A DNA stretch of 9,094 nucleotides from Mageeibacillus sp. UBA1193 (GTDB lineage Bacteria > Bacillota > Clostridia > Saccharofermentanales > Saccharofermentanaceae), in assembly GCA_002310155.1 (NCBI GenBank), contig DBYF01000077.1, positions 16,051 to 25,144 of the forward strand, given 5' to 3'. Of this stretch, positions 6,328-9,094 are shown one piece after another. Below the pieces are notes generated by a model that made no database searches, had not been told where the DNA came from, and saw nothing but the letters and a program-made list of their open reading frames with translations. Both the position numbers and the translations under genes were made by a program. The stretch's first letter is position 1; the number at the start of each line of letters is the position of its first letter.

Positions 6328-7089
6328 TCAGAGGACCTTGGCCAGGAAGGTCTTGAGTCTTGCATTCTTCGGACTATCGAAGATCTTCTCCGGAGTTCCC
6401 TCTTCGATGATCCTTCCTTCATCCATGAAGATAACGCGGGTTCCTACTTCTCTCGCGAAGCCCATCTCATGGGTAACGACTACCATGGTCATGCCGCTCC
6501 TGGCGAGATCCTTCATAACATCCAGTACCTCTCCGACCATTTCCGGGTCGAGTGCGGAGGTCGGCTCGTCAAAAAGCAGTACGTCCGGCTGCATGCAGAG
6601 TGCACGGACAATGGCGATACGCTGCTTCTGTCCACCGGACAGCTGGCTCGGGTATGCGTCCGCACGATCCGCAAGACCGACTCTTTCAAGAAGTTCCAGT
6701 GCTTTCAGCTCCGCATCCGCCTTACTCATCTTCAGGAGTTTACGTGGAGCAAGTATCATATTTTCCATGATCGTCAGGTGCGGGAAAAGATTGAAGTGCT
6801 GGAATACCATACCCATCTTCTGACGGAGCATATTGATATTCGACTCCGGAGAAGTAATGTCCACACCCTCAAATGTGATCGTGCCTTCCGTCGGCCGTTC
6901 CAGGAGATTGAGGGAACGCAGGAAGGTGGACTTACCGGAACCGGAAGGTCCGATGATGACCAGAACTTCACCTCTCTTGATCTCCGTGGTGATGCCGGCA
7001 AGAGCAAATAAATCTCCTGCCTTGCTGCTGTAGATCTTTGTAAGATCGCTTACGGAAATGATTACATCGTTAGTTTTATCAGCGCTCAC
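6328..7089 (-). CDS. Polar amino-acid ABC transporter ATPase (GlnQ/ArtP type)
   Basis: This 253-residue cytoplasmic ATPase powers amino-acid import. All the motifs are present in order: Walker A GPSGSGKST (47-55), Q-loop FQHFNLFPH (96-104), signature LSGGQKQR (150-157), Walker B LLFDEP (171-176), D-loop SALD (178-181) and switch His207 in VVTHEMG. The family HisP/GlnQ/ArtP is diagnosed by FQHFNLFPHLTIMENM. The start is a GTG at 7089; the gene overlaps the permease by 11 nt, with AGGAGG about 10 nt upstream, so translation is coupled. It is the last gene of the importer, followed by a terminator hairpin. The substrate cannot be read from the ATPase. Confidence 0.97.
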   Translation of the reverse strand: MSADKTNDVIISVSDLTKIYSSKAGDLFALAGITTEIKRGEVLVIIGPSGSGKSTFLRSLNLLERPTEGTITFEGVDITSPESNINMLRQKMGMVFQHFNLFPHLTIMENMILAPRKLLKMSKADAELKALELLERVGLADRADAYPSQLSGGQKQRIAIVRALCMQPDVLLFDEPTSALDPEMVGEVLDVMKDLARSGMTMVVVTHEMGFAREVGTRVIFMDEGRIIEEGTPEKIFDSPKNARLKTFLAKVL

Positions 7090-7846
7090 TGTTTCTCAGC
7101 CTCCTCTCCAGAATCGTTACCATCTTTGTGAAGAAGATAACGATGACCAGGTAGATACATGCTACCGCGATGAGCGGCATGAATGCCGAAAACGTACGGC
7201 TTCGGATAACGTCACCGCCACGGGTCAGATCCTGGATACCTACGTAACCGGAAATGGAAGTCTCCTTGATCAGAACGATGAACTCGTTGGCCAATGCCGG
7301 AAGGACATTCTTGAATGCCTGCGGGATGATGATATGGATCATGGTCTGGATGTAATTGAAACCCAGTGAACGTCCGGCTTCGAACTGACCGTTATCGATG
7401 CTCATGATACCGGAACGGAAGATCTCGGCAACATATGCACCCGAGTTGATACCGAATGCAAGGACCGCGATCAGTATCTGATTGGTCGAAGACGCGAAGA
7501 TGACGTAGTACATGATCAGGAGCTGGACAACTACAGGAGTTCCGCGGATAACTGTCAGATAGATCTTAACGATCGCATTAAAAAACTTCAGCAGGAACTT
7601 CCGCAAACCGGGACGCATCTCATCGATGATCTTATCGTGGGTACTGCGGACGATCGCCGCGACTACACCCAGAGCAATACCGATCAGGACCGCGAAGAAA
7701 GTGATCTGCAAAGTCATCCACAGACCTTTGAGCAGATACATATAACGGTCATCTTTGATGAAGTTCAGATAAAAATCGTGTTTGAACCCCTCGACCCAGG
7801 AGTTGATATCCAGACATACTCTACTGGCAAGAATGCTGTTCCCCAT
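7079..7846 (-). CDS. Polar amino-acid ABC transporter permease (HisM/GlnP type)
   Basis: This 255-residue membrane subunit forms the pore, probably as a homodimer, because only one permease gene is present. Hydrophobic segments lie near residues 43-66, 91-118, 123-140, 187-200 and 222-245. IRGTPVVVQLL (100-110) is the family motif of the HisMQ/GlnP group. The EAA loop that contacts the ATPase is EAGRSLGFNYIQTM (156-169) with the downstream IPQAF. An AAGGA ribosome site 7 nt upstream of the ATG supports the start. The first ~35 residues are soluble and longer than usual before the first helix. It lies downstream of the binding-protein gene after a strong hairpin and overlaps the ATPase gene. 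Confidence 0.96.
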   Translation of the reverse strand: MGNSILASRVCLDINSWVEGFKHDFYLNFIKDDRYMYLLKGLWMTLQITFFAVLIGIALGVVAAIVRSTHDKIIDEMRPGLRKFLLKFFNAIVKIYLTVIRGTPVVVQLLIMYYVIFASSTNQILIAVLAFGINSGAYVAEIFRSGIMSIDNGQFEAGRSLGFNYIQTMIHIIIPQAFKNVLPALANEFIVLIKETSISGYVGIQDLTRGGDVIRSRTFSAFMPLIAVACIYLVIVIFFTKMVTILERRLRNSER

Positions 7847-7900
7847 AGTGGTTCCTTCCCTCCATGAACCTTATTTTTCCACATGACTATTGTAAAAGGA

Positions 7901-7936
7901 ACAAAGACGGAAATAAAGCCTTATTTCCGTCTTTGT
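7901..7936 (-). terminator. 16-bp perfect hairpin between binding-protein and permease genes
   Basis: ACAAAGACGGAAATAA (7901-7916) is exactly complementary to 7921-7936 around a four-base loop. On the minus strand it is followed by a T-rich tail (TCCTTTT). It is 25 nt after the stop codon of the binding-protein gene. Such intercistronic terminators commonly give many copies of the binding protein relative to permease and ATPase. It may act partly as an mRNA-stabilising 3' structure as well. Confidence 0.85.
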
Positions 7937-7961
7937 CAAAACTGTAACAATCTAAAAGTGA

Positions 7962-8723
7962 TCAGCCTTCGCTCGGAATATACTTCTCGATGATGGCAGC
8001 GATCGTGCCGTCTTCCTTCAGTTCTCTGAGCGCCTTGTTGATCTTCTCCAGAAGCTCTGTGTCTTCCTTGTTGACGCAGATAGCATACTCTTCTTCAGCG
8101 TAGAATGTCGGCAGGATGGTAAGACCACCGGTTGCCTCTACGAAGTGCTTCGCCGGCTCGTTGTCGATAACAACAGCATCTACCTTACCGGAAGAGAGAG
8201 CCAGAACAGCATCGTTACCCTTTGTGAAACGTACGACACGTGCATCACCGACCATCGGATCCTCAGTCATGTAGATATCACCTGTGGTTCCCTGCTGAAC
8301 ACCGATCTTGTAATCACCTTCGAGAAGTGCGTCAAGATCTGTGATTCCGGAATCCTCTTTGACGATAACTGCCTGGATACCTGTCGCATAAGAATCCGAG
8401 AAGTTTACAGACTCCAGACGGTCAGGTCTTACAGTCATACCGGCCATACCGATATCGTACTTCTTGCTCTGAACACCTGCGATGATGGAATCGAACTCAA
8501 CGTCCTCGATCTTCAGTTCCATATCCAGTTTCTTAGCGATCGCTTCAGCGATCTCAACATCGATACCTACGATCTTTCCATCCTGGTGATACTCATAAGG
8601 CTCGAAGTATGCGTTTGTCGCCATAACGAGCTGACCGGCCTTCTTCTTGGAGCAGGCAGTTGCAGAAACCATCATGCCCATGACCAGTCCGGCGGAAATG
8701 ATCTTCATAAGTGCTTTTTTCAT
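7962..8723 (-). CDS. Polar amino-acid-binding lipoprotein of the ABC importer
   Basis: A 253-residue extracytoplasmic solute-binding protein of the periplasmic-binding-protein family 3. The start is the ATG at 8723, six bases after AGGAGG; a longer frame back to 8801 would add a non-signal tail. The lipobox is SATAC with Cys24, so it is anchored by a lipid. Family motifs are AYFEPYEY (38-45), GIDVEIAEAIA (53-63), GMTVRPDR (95-102), QGTTGD (144-149) and VDAVVIDNEPA (181-191). By analogy with lysine/arginine/ornithine-binding proteins, Arg102, the GTTGD loop and Asp187 should hold the amino acid's alpha groups. The side-chain specificity cannot be settled from sequence alone; Arg, Gln or cystine are all possible. 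It is first in its operon. Confidence 0.95.
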   Translation of the reverse strand: MKKALMKIISAGLVMGMMVSATACSKKKAGQLVMATNAYFEPYEYHQDGKIVGIDVEIAEAIAKKLDMELKIEDVEFDSIIAGVQSKKYDIGMAGMTVRPDRLESVNFSDSYATGIQAVIVKEDSGITDLDALLEGDYKIGVQQGTTGDIYMTEDPMVGDARVVRFTKGNDAVLALSSGKVDAVVIDNEPAKHFVEATGGLTILPTFYAEEEYAICVNKEDTELLEKINKALRELKEDGTIAAIIEKYIPSEG

Positions 8724-8735
8724 ATTATCCCTCCT

Positions 8736-8760
8736 AAAAAAGTGGCACGGGAATCGTGCC
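8736..8760 (-). promoter_or_regulatory. Terminator-like hairpin with T6 tail in the binding-protein leader
   Basis: GGCACG and CGTGCC pair around a five-base loop (8744-8760), followed after two bases by six T's (8736-8741) that abut the AGGAGGG ribosome site (8729-8735). The transcript starts near 8774, so the hairpin lies in a leader of only about 50 nt. A competing stem is possible between GGGGA (8761-8765 region) and TTCCC inside the loop side. Attenuation or a 5' stabilising structure are both possible. Confidence 0.5.
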
Positions 8761-8780
8761 TCCCCTTTATCACAATCTCT

Positions 8781-8809
8781 AGTATAAGACCATCTGTCCA
8801 ATCTGTCAT
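8781..8809 (-). promoter_or_regulatory. Promoter of the amino-acid ABC operon
   Basis: TATACT (8781-8786) and ATGACA (8804-8809, five of six matches to TTGACA) are exactly 17 bp apart on the minus strand. The expected start is near 8774. A 9-bp tandem repeat fills the spacer and the end of the -35 box. Confidence 0.7.
8790..8807 (-). repeat. Tandem 9-bp repeat inside the binding-protein promoter
   Basis: GACAGATTG and GACAGATGG on the minus strand are adjacent and differ at one position. They lie between the -35 and -10 boxes, partly overlapping the -35, where a bound protein would block RNA polymerase. No regulator is identified. Confidence 0.45.
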
Positions 8810-8945
8810 TTCAACAACTGATGAAAAATGTCTGGTAATCCCTTATCCCCATTAGGCAGATAGGACAAAAGACTCTGTTCTCTCAAGCTTTCTTAACTCT
8901 TTCTTCGTGAAAAGCACTGCTCCTCCACCTCTTTTCTTCTCGTGA

Positions 8946-8951
8946 TATAAT
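8946..8951 (+). promoter_or_regulatory. Extended -10 promoter of the right-edge transporter gene
   Basis: A perfect TATAAT preceded by TGA gives an extended -10 on the plus strand. The expected -35 window (8923-8928, CTCCAC) is a poor match, which an extended -10 can tolerate. The start would be near 8958, about 24 nt before the ATG, and the leader contains the AAGGAG ribosome site. The 258-nt divergent region 8724-8981 otherwise holds no gene I can support. Confidence 0.5.
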
Positions 8952-8981
8952 CATCTCAAAAACGAAAAGGAGTGCCCACTC

Positions 8982-9094
8982 ATGGCACCTGAAAATACAC
9001 CTGCCCGGTCTTCCGGTATCCTCTGGACGATCCGCTACACGCTCATCAATGTGACTTACTTCGCGGCATTCTGCACGATCCACGCGTGTGCGGC
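8982..9094 (+). CDS. N-terminus of a membrane protein, probably an MFS transporter (runs off right edge)
   Basis: The 37 visible codons start at an ATG nine bases after AAGGAG. A short polar head (MAPENTPARSSG) leads into ILWTIRYTLINVTYFAAFCT, a first transmembrane helix, then IHACAA. A first helix with 'N.TYF..F..IHA.A' recalls the MFS_1-like group of sugar/nucleoside-proton symporters. It is the only plus-strand gene in the window and diverges from the ABC operon. With so little sequence the family call is tentative; the existence of the gene is well supported by ribosome site, promoter and composition. Confidence 0.6.
   Translation, partial: MAPENTPARSSGILWTIRYTLINVTYFAAFCTIHACA

Noticed and set aside
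6247..7011. 254-codon open frame on the plus strand opposite the ATPase gene
   Set aside because: It is antisense to a gene with every ABC ATPase motif, it crosses the terminator hairpin, and its translation has no recognisable domain.
7765..7884. Alternate ATG (7884) frame out of phase with the permease start
   Set aside because: It has no ribosome site and ends after about 40 codons inside the permease gene.
8145..8855. 236-codon open frame on the plus strand opposite the binding-protein gene
   Set aside because: It is a shadow of a gene with clear lipobox and binding-protein motifs, and it runs through that gene's promoter.
8883..9083. 66-codon minus-strand frame at the right edge
   Set aside because: It is antisense to the plus-strand membrane-protein start and its promoter, and has no ribosome site or hydrophobic pattern.
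1..9094. CRISPR array, tRNA, rRNA, insertion sequence or phage genes
   Set aside because: I looked for spaced direct repeats, cloverleaf-like ends, transposase motifs and terminal inverted repeats and saw none.

Overview
The window looks like a chromosomal segment from an anaerobic Bacillota, most likely class Clostridia (Oscillospirales/Ruminococcaceae-like). The evidence is strong AGGAGG-type ribosome sites, mid-range GC, a secreted DUF4838-type protein with N-terminal modules of a kind common in Clostridial surface proteins, and an HprK-like/S26-peptidase/small-peptide cassette typical of Firmicutes. The lineage is an inference from gene content; there is no rRNA or other taxonomic marker here. 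All genes run on the minus strand except a truncated one at the right edge.

Right to left, in the direction of transcription. (1) At the right edge a plus-strand membrane protein, probably an MFS transporter, begins at 8982 and runs off the window. (2) Diverging from it is a polar amino-acid ABC importer: lipoprotein solute-binding protein (7962-8723), permease (7079-7846) and ATPase (6328-7089). The binding-protein gene has a good promoter and a terminator-like hairpin jammed between promoter and ribosome site. A 16-bp perfect hairpin separates it from the permease gene, and permease and ATPase overlap by 11 nt. (3) A large secreted DUF4838-family protein (2987-6085) has two tandem copies of an N-terminal module. 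(4) Closely packed behind it are a previously unlisted 40-residue peptide gene (2847-2969), an HPr-kinase-like P-loop protein (2032-2781) and an S24/S26 (signal-peptidase-like) protein (1579-2025). (5) After a 148-nt gap with a clear promoter come two tandem paralogous lipoproteins resembling the DUF3153/LppM family (432-1430 and 404 to beyond the left edge).

The most interesting part is block 4: a short acidic peptide with a TTS motif, a kinase-like protein and a signal-peptidase-like protein with a histidine base form a compact cassette. It resembles a minimal peptide-modification system (phosphorylation plus cleavage), but no transporter, PqqD-like chaperone or radical SAM enzyme is visible nearby. 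Its function is inferred, not shown. Gaps between genes are all shorter than 300 nt; their contents are listed as promoter, hairpin and terminator features.
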